Positions 34,414 to 45,330 of a DNA stretch of 55,352 bases are shown here, piece after piece (the stretch's first letter is position 1; the number at the start of each line of letters is the position of its first letter). The DNA is from Oscillospiraceae bacterium (GTDB lineage Bacteria > Bacillota > Clostridia > Oscillospirales > SIG519): positions 1-55,352 of the forward strand of contig SVMS01000009.1 in assembly GCA_015067255.1 (NCBI GenBank), written 5' to 3'. A model generated the notes under the pieces. It saw only the letters and a program-made list of their open reading frames with translations, made no database searches and was not told the origin of the DNA. Position numbers and translations under genes: made by a program.

Positions 34414-34854
34414 TTAAGCTTTCCTTTCTATTTCAAGCACTTTTTTTGTGTCTTTCTTATTTTTAAGTTCACTCTTTAAAAGCTTAATGCTTCCCCGACT
34501 GTCAATCTTATAAGCCTTCAGCTGACGGGCAAGCTTTTTCATACACCTTAAATAGTCCTTTTTGTTGGTCTTTTCAAGTCCCGTTTCAATTAACAGAATA
34601 TCGTAAAAAAGATTGTAAACATTGTCGTCCTCTATAACATTCTCTCTTTTTTTGGATAACAGCTCAAAACGGGCTATTTTTATTTCGCTTTCACTTTTCC
34701 AAATGCTTTCAGCATTTCTTTTTGCATAGTAATCCCATATGCTTTTACAGGTAGCTTCCTCGCTTGTGTCCTTACTCATTGTGGCATAATAACGAAGAAT
34801 TTCTGCCGAATAAACGTCCTCGGGAATAAATTTTTTCTCTGCTGTCAGTGCCAT
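34414..34854 (-). CDS. Hypothetical Lys/Glu-rich helical protein
   Basis: A 146-residue soluble, mainly helical, highly charged protein ([34 protein letters not shown] at the end) without a recognised domain. It is tightly packed between plsY and gyrA (1 bp on each side), so it is translated with them. Function unknown; the position inside the gyrase operon is the only clue. Confidence 0.8.
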   Translation of the reverse strand: MALTAEKKFIPEDVYSAEILRYYATMSKDTSEEATCKSIWDYYAKRNAESIWKSESEIKIARFELLSKKRENVIEDDNVYNLFYDILLIETGLEKTNKKDYLRCMKKLARQLKAYKIDSRGSIKLLKSELKNKKDTKKVLEIERKA

Positions 34855-34855
34855 A

Positions 34856-35470
34856 TCAAAAATCCTTTTTGAAAAATTTAATTTTAAAAGGCTTCTTTCC
34901 GATTTCTTTTATGTGCTTTAAGCATACTACCAATCCAATCAAAAACGCCCCTAAAACATACTCCCAAGGCTCTTTTATGATAACTAACAGTATAATAAAC
35001 GAAGTATATACTGTTAGTATTCGAACTGCATAGGGTTTTACAACGATAACGAGGCTGAAAAAGATAAGAAGCAGTAAAAGCAAAAATACACAAAAGCTGT
35101 CAGGTACAAGACCGAGTAAGGCGCCGTAGGAAACTGCAATAGCCTTTCCGCCCTTAAAGCGCATAAAGGGTGAAAAAGCGTGTCCCAAAACACAGGCGAC
35201 CATAATAAAAGAGAAAAAGACACTTTTGGGATTTACAAGCTTTGAAGCAACAAAAACAGGGATTGCGCCCTTTAAAATTTCGAGAATAAAAACGGGAATA
35301 CCGATTTTTTTACCGAAACGGCGCATAGCGTTTGCGCTTCCCGGGTTTTTGTCTATGGTGTTTTCTCTTACGTCTTTTTTCAAAAAAAGCTTAGGCAAAA
35401 GATAGCCGTACATCACGCTTCCCGAGAAAAAAGAAACAATAATCCAAAAAATATATTTTTTTATAAGCAT
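34856..35470 (-). CDS. plsY: PlsY-like glycerol-3-phosphate acyltransferase
   Basis: A 204-residue integral membrane protein with about five to six transmembrane helices. The PlsY motifs are recognisable though divergent: FSGSVMYGYLLPKL (motif 1), NPGSANAMRRFG (motif 2, usually GSGNPGATN-like) and GHAFSPFMRFKGGKAIAVSY (motif 3). The enzyme would acylate glycerol-3-phosphate with acyl-phosphate in phospholipid synthesis. It is 2 bp after gyrB and lies between the two gyrase genes. Confidence 0.85.
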   Translation of the reverse strand: MLIKKYIFWIIVSFFSGSVMYGYLLPKLFLKKDVRENTIDKNPGSANAMRRFGKKIGIPVFILEILKGAIPVFVASKLVNPKSVFFSFIMVACVLGHAFSPFMRFKGGKAIAVSYGALLGLVPDSFCVFLLLLLLIFFSLVIVVKPYAVRILTVYTSFIILLVIIKEPWEYVLGAFLIGLVVCLKHIKEIGKKPFKIKFFKKDF

Positions 35471-35472
35471 TT

Positions 35473-37497
<2,025 letters not shown>

Positions 37498-37505
37498 TTA
37501 TTTTA

Positions 37506-37693
37506 ATTAAAAGCTATGAAGCGAAGCGGAATAATTTAGCTTTAAACAAAGTTTAAAATTTAGCTAAATTCGCTTACGCGAGTTAAATGTGCTAACGCAC
37601 GCTAAATTACCTTTGGTAGCTAAATTGACCTGTGGTCAGCTTAAGGCGAATTTTATTTAGCTACTCCTAAGGAGTTATTTAGCTATGATGCGT
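37506..37693 (-). repeat. Repeat family B, copy 1 (AGCTAAAT words)
   Basis: AGCTAAAT words alternate with GCGAAGCGGA, CGCTTACGCG, GTGC TAAC GCAC, ACCTTTGGT, GACCTGTGGTC, AACTCCTAAGGAGTT-type hairpins and TTAAACAAAGTTTAA, with the word inverted between the halves. It interrupts the remB-gyrB junction in the origin operon. Orientation is opposite to the copies at 45110 and 49467. Confidence 0.85.
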
Positions 37694-37718
37694 AAGCATC
37701 AAATTTTCCCTTGAGATA

Positions 37719-37976
37719 TTACAGAACGTTGTCCGTCCATCTTTTCTTTAGCGTTGCTGTTGCCAAGGGGGAGAGATATACCAATGTTTTGCCGTTCTTC
37801 TGGCAAACGATGTAGGATTTCGGAATATCGTCAGAAACTGTTCTTATGCGGTTTTCCTTTTGCGCCGCATTTAGAAAAACCTCGGCAGCGTGTAAGTCTG
37901 TACCGATATCCATATCAAATATCCCGATTATGCTTTTTCTTGATAAAACAACGTCATTTCCAATATGCAGATACAT
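37719..37976 (-). CDS. remB: RemB-family regulator (YaaB, DUF370)
   Basis: An 85-residue protein beginning MYLHIGNDVVLSRKSIIGIF, the hallmark of the RemB/DUF370 family. RemA/RemB proteins regulate extracellular-matrix genes in Bacillus, and yaaB occupies this same place between recF and gyrB. The gap to recF is 12 bp. Confidence 0.88.
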   Translation of the reverse strand: MYLHIGNDVVLSRKSIIGIFDMDIGTDLHAAEVFLNAAQKENRIRTVSDDIPKSYIVCQKNGKTLVYLSPLATATLKKRWTDNVL

Positions 37977-37988
37977 AAAATCAACCTT

Positions 37989-39083
37989 TTAAACACATTT
38001 TCCGCCGACAATATGAATTAAATTTGCATTTTTATATTTGTTAACGCTTTCGTAATCGCAACAGGTAATAATAACCTGTGAGGACTCAATTTTATCTAAA
38101 ATATAGCTTTGGCGCATACTGTCAAGCTCACTTAAAACATCGTCAAGCAAAAGCACGGGAGCTTCCCCGTATTCCTCTTTAAGCAGTTCTGCCTCTGCAG
38201 TTTTAAGAGAAAGCACACAGGAGCGCTGTTGACCCTGAGAGCCGAAGCTTTTTGCGCTATAGCCGTTTATTTTAATGTCAATATCGTCTCTGTGAGGGCC
38301 GACACAGGTACAGCCTCTTATTAAATCAATTTTTCGATTTTGTTTAATAAGAGACAAAAGCTCCTCGGCAATAGAAGCAGAGCTTTTGAAATCGGTAACA
38401 CAGGTACTAAAATCAAGAGTAAGCTTTTCCTGCTTTCCCGAAATATCAAAATGATTAGCTGATGCTTTATATTCCAAAAGCTTAAGATAACGAAGTCTTA
38501 AAGTAATAATTTTAGCGCCGCTTATGCTAAGCATTTCATCCCAGGTGTCAAGCTGGAGCTCAGAGCCTTTTTTCTCTGCAATATTTTTTAAAAGCCTGTT
38601 TCTTTGCTCTAATGTCTTATTAAACTTGTTTAAAATATCAGCGTAATTGGGATAAATACGGCAAATAGCACTGTCTAAAAATTTTCTTCTTTCGCTGCTT
38701 GCATCTTTAACAAGATTTAAGTGCTCAGGAGAAAATAAAACGCTGTTAAACTCTCCCAATATTTCAGAACGTTTATTTTTTTTTACACCGTTTAAGGTAA
38801 CTTCTTTTCTGCCTTGATTTTTTATAATAAATTCAAATATCTGCTCTCGTTTTTCAGAATAAAATTCTAATGCAATATGAGCTCTTTGCTTTTCAAAGCT
38901 GATAAGCTCTTTGTCATTGGAAGCGCGAAAGCTTTTTCCTAAGGAGCAAATCCATAAAGCCTCTAAAATATTCGTTTTCCCCTGAGCATTTTCACCCCAT
39001 ATAACGTTTACGCCCGAAGAAAAGTCAATTTTTTGCTTTTCAATGTTTCTGAAATTTTCAAGAAAAAGAGAATTTGCTTCCAT
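37989..39083 (-). CDS. recF: DNA replication and repair protein RecF
   Basis: A 364-residue SMC-like ATPase that helps load RecA at gaps. Walker A GENAQGKT is at residues 30-37, the ABC signature lies in SFGSQGQQRSCVLSLKTAEA, and LLLDDVLSELD is Walker B. It is in the conserved dnaA-dnaN-yaaA-recF order and follows yaaA by 18 bp. Confidence 0.96.
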   Translation of the reverse strand: MEANSLFLENFRNIEKQKIDFSSGVNVIWGENAQGKTNILEALWICSLGKSFRASNDKELISFEKQRAHIALEFYSEKREQIFEFIIKNQGRKEVTLNGVKKNKRSEILGEFNSVLFSPEHLNLVKDASSERRKFLDSAICRIYPNYADILNKFNKTLEQRNRLLKNIAEKKGSELQLDTWDEMLSISGAKIITLRLRYLKLLEYKASANHFDISGKQEKLTLDFSTCVTDFKSSASIAEELLSLIKQNRKIDLIRGCTCVGPHRDDIDIKINGYSAKSFGSQGQQRSCVLSLKTAEAELLKEEYGEAPVLLLDDVLSELDSMRQSYILDKIESSQVIITCCDYESVNKYKNANLIHIVGGKCV

Positions 39084-39101
39084 AAAGCAGAAAAACCCTT
39101 T

Positions 39102-39317
39102 CTAACTTATTATGAATTCTTCTTTTTGTTCAAGGGTAACTGTAACAGTATCACCGACAAAAAGCTTTTTTCCCTTTTGCAAGCAGATTTCACCGTTAAC
39201 CTGTACCAATCCGTCAAGAATTATATCCTTGGCTGCTCCCCCGGTCCCTGTTATTCCGGCAAATTTTATAAATTGAGAAAGCTTTATAAATTCGGTGGAA
39301 ATTTTAATACTGGTCAT
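39102..39317 (-). CDS. yaaA: S4-domain RNA-binding protein YaaA (RlbA)
   Basis: A 71-residue S4 domain: ITTEFIKL-type start (STEFIKLSQFIKFAGITGTG), then LVQVNGEICLQKGKKLFVGD as the RNA-binding loop. YaaA sits between dnaN and recF in Firmicutes and is linked to ribosome assembly. The start codon lies inside the end of dnaN (14-bp overlap), indicating translational coupling. Confidence 0.88.
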   Translation of the reverse strand: MTSIKISTEFIKLSQFIKFAGITGTGGAAKDIILDGLVQVNGEICLQKGKKLFVGDTVTVTLEQKEEFIIS

Positions 39318-40428
39318 TTGCTTTTAACTTAACGGGCAAAATAAGGAAGGTAAAATTATTATCCTTCTCGTCTGCCGGCTTAATAATAATGGGAGCTAAG
39401 GGTGATGATAACTGAATTTTAATTTTTTCACATTCTGCAGCTCTTAAAGCTTCAAGCATAAAACGGTTATTAAAGCCGATTTCTACTTTTCCGCCTTCAA
39501 CAGAAGCTATAACCTCGTCGTAGGAATAGCCTGTAGCTGTCTTAGAATACATTTTTATAATTTCTTCATCAAAATTACAGCAAATAGGAGCCTTGAGCTT
39601 TTCATTTATAACTATTGAAACACGTTCAATGCTTTCAGAAAAAGCTTTTGTATCAACTATAGCTTCAATTGTATGGCTTGCAGGAAATGCTCTTGTATAT
39701 TCAAAAAAGTCATTACTTAAAAGTCTTGAAACAACAACTAAATTGCCAACCTCAAACATAACGTGCTTTTCGCCTGCTTTAATATAAAGCATTTCGTCAT
39801 TGTCATCAAGAAGCTTTAAAAGCTCATTCAAGGTCTTTGCAGGCACAACAAAATTATTGTCCTGTAATTCATTTTCAAGAGTTTCCTCTCTCAAAGCAAT
39901 TCTTATTCCGTCAAGAGAAACAGCTCTTAGCTTGTTTGCTCTTACCTCAAATTTTGAGCCAACTAAATTCGGCTTTGCTTCGCCTGTTGCAGCCGCATAC
40001 AAGGTCTGCCTTATCATACTTTTGAAGGCAGCCTGCTTTATTTCAATTACCTGAGTGCTGTCTTCAACATAGAAAAGCTGAGGAAATTCGTCCCCGTGAA
40101 TACCCAAAACATCAATTTTTGTAGGTCCGCAGGTAACAGTAACAGTATTTCTGTCATCAGACTCAAAGCAAACAGTATCATTAGGTAAGCATTTGATAAT
40201 TTCAGAAAGCATATTAGCTTTAACAACAATGCTTCCGTTCTCAATAACGTCAGCCTCGAAAATACTTTCAATTCCTATATTAAGGTCAAAGCCTGTAAGC
40301 TTGATTGAATTTGTATCAGTGCTTATAAGAATACCGTCAAGAGCAGCTAAAGAGGATTTTTGAGCAACTGCTTTAATAGCATCGTTAATTGCGCTGTTGA
40401 ATAAATTTTTATCACAGGTAAACTTCAT
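39304..40428 (-). CDS. dnaN: DNA polymerase III beta sliding clamp
   Basis: A 374-residue clamp with three DnaN domains. MKFTCDKNLFNSAINDAIKA begins the first, and the C terminus PVKLKANDQY resembles the usual MPVRL-type end. Length fits the family. It is separated from dnaA by 373 bp holding origin elements. Confidence 0.96.
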   Translation of the reverse strand: MKFTCDKNLFNSAINDAIKAVAQKSSLAALDGILISTDTNSIKLTGFDLNIGIESIFEADVIENGSIVVKANMLSEIIKCLPNDTVCFESDDRNTVTVTCGPTKIDVLGIHGDEFPQLFYVEDSTQVIEIKQAAFKSMIRQTLYAAATGEAKPNLVGSKFEVRANKLRAVSLDGIRIALREETLENELQDNNFVVPAKTLNELLKLLDDNDEMLYIKAGEKHVMFEVGNLVVVSRLLSNDFFEYTRAFPASHTIEAIVDTKAFSESIERVSIVINEKLKAPICCNFDEEIIKMYSKTATGYSYDEVIASVEGGKVEIGFNNRFMLEALRAAECEKIKIQLSSPLAPIIIKPADEKDNNFTFLILPVKLKANDQY

Positions 40429-40479
40429 AAAGCAAATCCTTTCGAGTTATTAAAATAATAGAATAGGTTAAATTATATA

Positions 40480-40516
40480 TAGTAGTAATAGTAGTATGTG
40501 TTGAAACTGTGTAAAA
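40480..40516. promoter_or_regulatory. DnaA-trio tract and adjacent DnaA boxes (basal unwinding element)
   Basis: TAGTAGTAATAGTAGTAT (40480-40497) is a run of TAG-type trinucleotides, the 5'-3' reading of the 3'-GAT DnaA-trio motif that guides strand opening in Bacillus. Directly at its 3' side are TGTTGAAAC (40499-40507) and TGTGTAAAA (40508-40516), degenerate matches to the box TGTGGATAA. The dnaA-dnaN location equals that of the Bacillus unwinding region. Confidence 0.7.
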
Positions 40517-40628
40517 CAGGCTCTAAGCATTGAAATTAAAAGAAAAGTTATTCTTTAAAGACTGTTTAAAAGTTTTTAAATACGTTTGAAAACTTTTTTA
40601 AAATTAAAAGTGCAAAGTTTTCAAAGGC

Positions 40629-40802
40629 AAATCCACAGCACTTATCAACATCTGTTAATGTTTTTTTGGAAAAAGGTGTGGAATATTTTTTGAAAACAAG
40701 GTTTTTAACATTTTTCAAGTGCATAACCCTGTGTAAAATATGGAAAAGTAAAAATAAAGCTTGAAGCTATGCGGAAATTTTAATTTTTTTGCCTGTGGAA
40801 AC
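40629..40802. promoter_or_regulatory. Cluster of degenerate DnaA boxes in the dnaA-dnaN gap
   Basis: Candidate boxes: AAATCCACA (40629), TTATCAACA (40642, one mismatch to TTATCCACA), TGTGGAATA (40677), TGTGTAAAA (40730) and TGTGGAAAC (40794). Their density in AT-rich sequence beside dnaA supports an origin. None is a perfect consensus box, so individual calls are weak. With the trio tract they account for most of the 373-bp gap. Confidence 0.65.
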
Positions 40803-42148
40803 TATCTTTCCCTTACATTTTTGATAAGGTCATTTACAATAGCTTTAAAGCCTGTGTTTCTTGCCATATCGTCTTCAACCTTGTTTATAGCGTGGTGAAC
40901 TGTTGAATGGTCTCTGCCGGAAAACTCTTCGCCGATAGCAGGGAGAGAAAGCTGAGTAATCTCTCTTATCATATACATAGCAACCTGACGGGCAAGAGTA
41001 ATATCAGCTGTTCTCTTTTTACCCTTGATATCCTCAGGTGAAATGTGATAGAAATGAGAAACCTCGGTAATAATTTTATCAATGGTAATGGGCAAGGGCT
41101 CATTTTCATTCAAAATATCCTTGATTGCACTCTGGGCAACTGCAATACTGGGTTGAACGCCTGTAAGCAGGTAATAAGCCATTGTCTTTTTAACTGCGCC
41201 CTCAAGCTGACGGATATTATTTTTAAGACGGGTAGCAATAAACTGAACAACGTCATCGGGAAGCTTGAACTTAAGAAGCTCTGCCTTTCTTGAAATAATA
41301 GCCATTCTCAATTCATAATCGGGAGAATTGATGTCAGCAGTAAGACCGCTTACAAAACGGGAGCAAAGTCTTTCGTCAAGAAGCTGAATTTCTCTGGGAG
41401 GACGGTCGGAAACGAGAACAATCTGCTTATTAGCCTCATAAAGAGTGTTGAAGGTGTGGAAAAATTCTTCCTGAGTTGAACGGGTATTTCCGATAAACTG
41501 AATATCGTCAATAAGAAGAAAATCTACCTTGCGGTACTTTTCACGGAATTCGTGAGTAGTGGCATTTTTAATTGCAGAAATAAGCTCGTTTGCAAATTCC
41601 TCACAGGTTATGTACATAATATTGAAGTCTTTGAAATTTTTCTTGACTTCATTTCTTATAGCGTGCAAAAGATGGGTTTTACCAAGTCCGCTTGCACCGT
41701 GAATAAATAAAGGATTGTACGCATTGGCAGGATTTTTTGCAACTGCAACAGATGCTGCGTGAGCAAATCTGTTTGAAGCGCCGACAACGAAATTATCAAA
41801 GGAATATTCAAAATCCTTTTCAACATTGTCAAGCACGCCTGTCTCAGCAACGTCAGGTGCATCGGCATCTTCAATATTCAAATTTTCAGGCTTATCGTCA
41901 GCAGTGTAGATTTTAAGCTCTACGTCAAAGCCCATAAGCTCTGAAAGAGTTGTTTTGATAAGGTCGCCGTAACGGGTGTAAACAACATCTCTCTGGAAAG
42001 AAGCCGAAACGTAAAAAACAGCGTAGTTTTCTTGAAGCTCAACGGGAACAAGCTCTTTTATCCATAAATTCATAGAAACAGGATTTATCTGACTGTCTTC
42101 ATTGAAAATTTCTAAGCATTTTTTCCATACGTTTTTAAAGGTATTCAT
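40802..42148 (-). CDS. dnaA: Chromosomal replication initiator DnaA
   Basis: A 448-residue AAA+ initiator. Domain I is at the N terminus, Walker A is GASGLGKT (151-158), Walker B is FLLIDDIQFIG, and domain IV carries the DnaA signature GRDHSTVHHAINKVEDD. ATG at 42148 has AGGAGG upstream; an in-frame ATG 66 bases earlier does not. It heads the minus-strand origin operon. Confidence 0.98.
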   Translation of the reverse strand: MNTFKNVWKKCLEIFNEDSQINPVSMNLWIKELVPVELQENYAVFYVSASFQRDVVYTRYGDLIKTTLSELMGFDVELKIYTADDKPENLNIEDADAPDVAETGVLDNVEKDFEYSFDNFVVGASNRFAHAASVAVAKNPANAYNPLFIHGASGLGKTHLLHAIRNEVKKNFKDFNIMYITCEEFANELISAIKNATTHEFREKYRKVDFLLIDDIQFIGNTRSTQEEFFHTFNTLYEANKQIVLVSDRPPREIQLLDERLCSRFVSGLTADINSPDYELRMAIISRKAELLKFKLPDDVVQFIATRLKNNIRQLEGAVKKTMAYYLLTGVQPSIAVAQSAIKDILNENEPLPITIDKIITEVSHFYHISPEDIKGKKRTADITLARQVAMYMIREITQLSLPAIGEEFSGRDHSTVHHAINKVEDDMARNTGFKAIVNDLIKNVRER

Positions 42149-42239
42149 TTTTATTTTTCCTCCTGTATAAGATTTAATATCATATAAAAAAACATATACT
42201 GCAAAAAAGTGCAATCTTTTTCACAGACGTATAATACAG

Positions 42240-42361
42240 CTAAAACCATTTTATCACATTTTTTTTATTTTGTATATGTTAAAAGTATACATATTATAGA
42301 TATAGATATATATATATAATATAAATAAGACGCAGAAAAAAATAAAAAATATAAAATTTAC
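42240..42361. promoter_or_regulatory. AT-rich region upstream of dnaA, possible second origin part
   Basis: The dnaA-acpP gap is extremely AT-rich, including an alternating TA tract at about 42296-42325, and has a TTTATCACA box-like match near 42250. Bacillus origins are bipartite with boxes on both sides of dnaA, so this could be the other half or simply the divergent dnaA/acpP promoter region. Confidence 0.4.
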
Positions 42362-42389
42362 TTGACAATCGTGGATATAATGATATTAT
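42362..42389 (+). promoter_or_regulatory. Promoter of acpP
   Basis: TTGACA (42362-42367) and TATTAT (42384-42389) are 16 bp apart, upstream of the AGGAGG site and ATG of acpP at 42432. Confidence 0.75.
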
Positions 42390-42431
42390 CTTAATATAAA
42401 AGGAATAAAATTCTTTTAAGGAGGAACTTAT

Positions 42432-42659
42432 ATGGTATTTGAAAAAATAAGAGAGTTTATTGTTGAGCAGTTTGGCGTTGAAGAAAATGAGGTTACTATG
42501 GAAACTGCATTTATTGACGATTTGAATGCTGATTCTCTCGATGTTGTAGAGCTTATAATGGCTATTGAAGAGGAATTTAATATTGAGGTTGATGACAGTC
42601 AGGTTGAAGAAATTCAGACTGTTGGAGATGTTGTAAATTATCTTTCTGAAAAAATTTAA
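42432..42659 (+). CDS. acpP: Acyl carrier protein
   Basis: A 75-residue acyl carrier protein. The phosphopantetheine serine is S35 in [19 protein letters not shown]. Strong AAGGAGG site before ATG. It carries growing acyl chains in fatty-acid synthesis. It is the first gene of the plus-strand run acpP-rnc-rpe, next to the origin, and is followed by a possible attenuator. Confidence 0.97.
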   Translation: MVFEKIREFIVEQFGVEENEVTMETAFIDDLNADSLDVVELIMAIEEEFNIEVDDSQVEEIQTVGDVVNYLSEKI

Positions 42660-42666
42660 GAGTTGT

Positions 42667-42707
42667 TGAAAAAAGGGATAATTTAGATTAAAATCCCTTT
42701 TTTTGTT
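42667..42707 (+). terminator. Terminator or attenuator between acpP and rnc
   Basis: AAAAGGGAT and ATCCCTTTTTTT form a stem with a T-run in the 70-bp gap between acpP and rnc. Partial readthrough would make acpP mRNA more abundant than rnc, a common need. Confidence 0.75.
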
Positions 42708-42729
42708 TTTTAAAAAAGGAGGCTTTCAG

Positions 42730-43404
42730 ATGCAGGGGCTCGAAGAAAAAATTAAATACAGCTTTAAAAATAAAGAGCTTATTTTTAATGCTATGACTCA
42801 TTCGAGCTATGCTAATGAGCATAAAAAGCAGAGTAATGAAAGGCTTGAGTTTTTGGGCGACAGCGTATTGGGCTTTTTATGCGCCGAATATCTTTATAAA
42901 AGATACAGGGACAGTGCAGAGGGCGATTTGTCGAAGATAAGAGCAGCGTTAGTCTGTGAACAGGCTCTTGATATGTATGCTTCCGAAATAGAGCTTTCAA
43001 AATATATTTTATTAGGCAAGGGCGAGGAGCAGACAGGCGGGCGGACAAGACCTTCAATTCTTGCCGATGCCTATGAAGCGCTTATAGGTGCTATGTTTTT
43101 GGACGGCGGTCTTGAACAGGTAAAGCAGTTTATTCTGCCCATTTTGAAAAAACATTCCGACGGCGCTTTTAAGGGAACAACCTTTAAGGATTATAAGACA
43201 ATTCTTCAAGAGGTAGTTCAGAAAAATCCCGGTGAGCTTCTTGATTACGTTATGACTGACCAGACAGGGCCTGAGCACAATAAAAGCTTTACGTGTGAGG
43301 TACATATAAACAGTAACGTTATTTCAAAGGGCAAGGGAAAAAGTAAAAAAGAAGCAGAGCAGGATGCCGCAAGGCAAGCGCTTCTGCTTATGGGAATAAG
43401 GTAA
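42730..43404 (+). CDS. rnc: Ribonuclease III
   Basis: A 224-residue double-strand-specific endoribonuclease. The catalytic signature is NERLEFLGDSVLG, with the second acidic site in LADAYEALIGAMFLDGG, and a dsRNA-binding domain lies at the C terminus (KGKSKKEAEQDAARQALLLM). ATG at 42730 is preceded by AAAGGAGG. Co-location with acpP is usual. Confidence 0.97.
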   Translation: MQGLEEKIKYSFKNKELIFNAMTHSSYANEHKKQSNERLEFLGDSVLGFLCAEYLYKRYRDSAEGDLSKIRAALVCEQALDMYASEIELSKYILLGKGEEQTGGRTRPSILADAYEALIGAMFLDGGLEQVKQFILPILKKHSDGAFKGTTFKDYKTILQEVVQKNPGELLDYVMTDQTGPEHNKSFTCEVHINSNVISKGKGKSKKEAEQDAARQALLLMGIR

Positions 43405-43445
43405 GGTAATAAGGTTACACTTTAAAAAAGAAAAGAGGAAATCAA

Positions 43446-44096
43446 ATGATATTAGCTCCGTCAATTCTTTCAGCAGATTTTGCAAATCTGCAAAAGGACG
43501 TACAGGCAGTAGAAAACGCAGGCTGTGAGTATTTGCATATAGATATAATGGACGGCCATTTTGTACCCAATATTTCCTTTGGTGCGCCTATAGTAAAGGC
43601 AATAAGAAAGCATTCAAAGGCTGTTTTTGACGTGCATTTAATGATAAGCGACCCCAACAAATATCTTGACGATTTTGTTAAGGCAGGCGCAGATATTATA
43701 ACCTTCCATCTGGAAGCTGTTGAGGATGCAGAGGCACTCATTAAAAGAATAAAGGAGAAGGGCATAAAGGCTTGTGTTTCAGTTAAACCGGGCACTCCTA
43801 TCGAAGAGGTTTATCCCTATCTTGATATGCTTGATATGGTGCTTATTATGACTGTTGAGCCGGGCTTTGGCGGTCAGAAATTCATAACTGAAATGTTTGA
43901 TAAAATGTATAAATTAAAGGCTGAAATAGATAGAAGAGGCCTTAAGGTTGACATTGAGGCAGACGGCGGAATCGGTGCTGACAATGTTGCTTCGGTTGTA
44001 GAGGCAGGAGTAAATATTATTGTTGCAGGAAGCGCAATTTTCAATACTCCCGACATTTCTGAAACAGTTAAAATTTTCAGAGAAAAGGTAAAATAA
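43446..44096 (+). CDS. rpe: Ribulose-phosphate 3-epimerase
   Basis: A 216-residue TIM-barrel epimerase of the pentose phosphate pathway. LAPSILSADFANL, HIDIMDGHFVPNISFG and TVEPGFGGQKF are the metal- and substrate-binding motifs, and the second aspartate lies in DIEADGGIG. GAGGAAATCAAATG precedes the start. It lies 41 bp after rnc. Confidence 0.96.
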   Translation: MILAPSILSADFANLQKDVQAVENAGCEYLHIDIMDGHFVPNISFGAPIVKAIRKHSKAVFDVHLMISDPNKYLDDFVKAGADIITFHLEAVEDAEALIKRIKEKGIKACVSVKPGTPIEEVYPYLDMLDMVLIMTVEPGFGGQKFITEMFDKMYKLKAEIDRRGLKVDIEADGGIGADNVASVVEAGVNIIVAGSAIFNTPDISETVKIFREKVK

Positions 44097-44104
44097 TCTA
44101 CTTT

Positions 44105-44132
44105 CAGAACAGCGTAATTTTACGCTGTTCTG
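44105..44132 (+). terminator. Hairpin between rpe and the lipid-kinase gene
   Basis: CAGAACAGCGTA pairs perfectly with TACGCTGTTCTG around ATTT. No T-run follows, so it may stabilise the upstream mRNA end or act weakly in termination. Confidence 0.55.
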
Positions 44133-44151
44133 ACATATTAAGGTGAAAAAA

Positions 44152-45045
44152 ATGGCAAAAAAATTGCTTTTGATTTTTAATGCCTATTCAGGTAAAGGAA
44201 GCATAAAAACGCATCTTTGGGAAGTAATAGACATTCTGACTAAGGACGGCTACGAGGTGCATGCTTATTCCACTCAGCAAAAGGGTGATGCAACACGAAT
44301 AGTAGAAAGAATAGGCAGAAGATATCACGTAATTACGGCTTGCGGCGGAGACGGCACCTTAAACGAGGTAGTCTGCGGCGCTATGACCCTTACAAAGCGC
44401 CCCTTTATAGCCTATATTCCCACAGGAACCACCAATGATTTTGCCACCTGTATCGGTCTGCCCAAAAATATAAAAAAAGCAGCTCAGAGCATTACAAGAG
44501 CTGTACCCTTAAGCTGTGATATCGGTAGCTTTAACGGCAATTATTATACCTATGTTTCGGCATTTGGCGCTTTTACAGAGGTATCCTATAAAACCCCGAG
44601 ACAGTCGAAAAATACAATAGGTCATCTTGCCTATGTTTTTGAGGGAATGAAAAGCCTAAGCAACATCAAGCCCTATGATGTTACGGTAGAAACCGAGAGC
44701 GAAAAAATAGAGGGCAAATTCATTTTGGGAATGATTACAAACTCAAATTATATAGGCGGCTATGAAAATGTACTGCTTAAGGATTTTTCAATAAATGACG
44801 GTCTTTTTGAGGTTATTTTAATAAGAAATCCCAACAATCCCTTGGATTTACAGATGATATTAAACTCTATAATAAGCAGAAAGCCCGACCCTCGTCACGT
44901 AAAAATATTTAAAGCAAGCAAGATAAAAATCTCGTCGGAAGAGGAAATCCCCTGGACGCTTGACGGCGAGTTCGGCGGCAGCCATAAAGAAGCAAATATA
45001 GAGATAATACCAAATGCAATAACGCTGTTAAAAAGCTATGAATAG
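44152..45045 (+). CDS. Diacylglycerol/lipid kinase family protein
   Basis: A 297-residue DAGK catalytic-domain protein (DgkB/YegS type). The nucleotide-binding motif is CGGDGTLNEVVCG and the next conserved block is PTGTTNDFATCIG. ATG at 44152 follows AAGGTG; a GTG nine bases earlier is possible. The product would phosphorylate diacylglycerol or a related lipid at the membrane. Confidence 0.9.
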   Translation: MAKKLLLIFNAYSGKGSIKTHLWEVIDILTKDGYEVHAYSTQQKGDATRIVERIGRRYHVITACGGDGTLNEVVCGAMTLTKRPFIAYIPTGTTNDFATCIGLPKNIKKAAQSITRAVPLSCDIGSFNGNYYTYVSAFGAFTEVSYKTPRQSKNTIGHLAYVFEGMKSLSNIKPYDVTVETESEKIEGKFILGMITNSNYIGGYENVLLKDFSINDGLFEVILIRNPNNPLDLQMILNSIISRKPDPRHVKIFKASKIKISSEEEIPWTLDGEFGGSHKEANIEIIPNAITLLKSYE

Positions 45046-45075
45046 AAAAAGCAAGAACGAAAACCGTTCTTGCTT
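45046..45075 (+). terminator. Terminator after the lipid-kinase gene
   Basis: AAAAAGCAAGAACG pairs with CGTTCTTGCTT around an AAAAC loop, beginning at the stop codon. Confidence 0.85.
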
Positions 45076-45109
45076 ATTTTAATGTGCCGAAGGCACAATT
45101 TGTGCCTAA

Positions 45110-45290
45110 AGCTAAATTATTCCGCTTTGCTTCATAGCTAAATAACTCCTTAGGAGTAGCTAAATAAAATTCGCCTTAAGCTGACCGCAGGTCAATTTAG
45201 CTACGAAGTAATTTAGCTGAGTTTACTCAATTTAGCTCGCGTAAGTGAATTTAGCTAAATTTTAAACTTTGTTTAAAGCTACATTTTCTC
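45110..45290 (+). repeat. Repeat family B, copy 2
   Basis: Three AGCTAAAT words in the first half and four ATTTAGCT in the second. Slots: CCGCTTTGCTTC, AACTCCTTAGGAGT, GACC GCA GGTC, ACGAAGT, GAGT TT ACTC and CGCGTAAGTG. The slot GAGTTTACTC holds GTGCGTTAGCAC in copy 3 and its complement in copy 1. It is preceded by TGTGCCGAAGGCACA, a family A slot. Confidence 0.85.
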
Positions 45291-45330
45291 GTTACGCTCC
45301 ATGAATTGAATTGCTGCGCAATTCATTATA

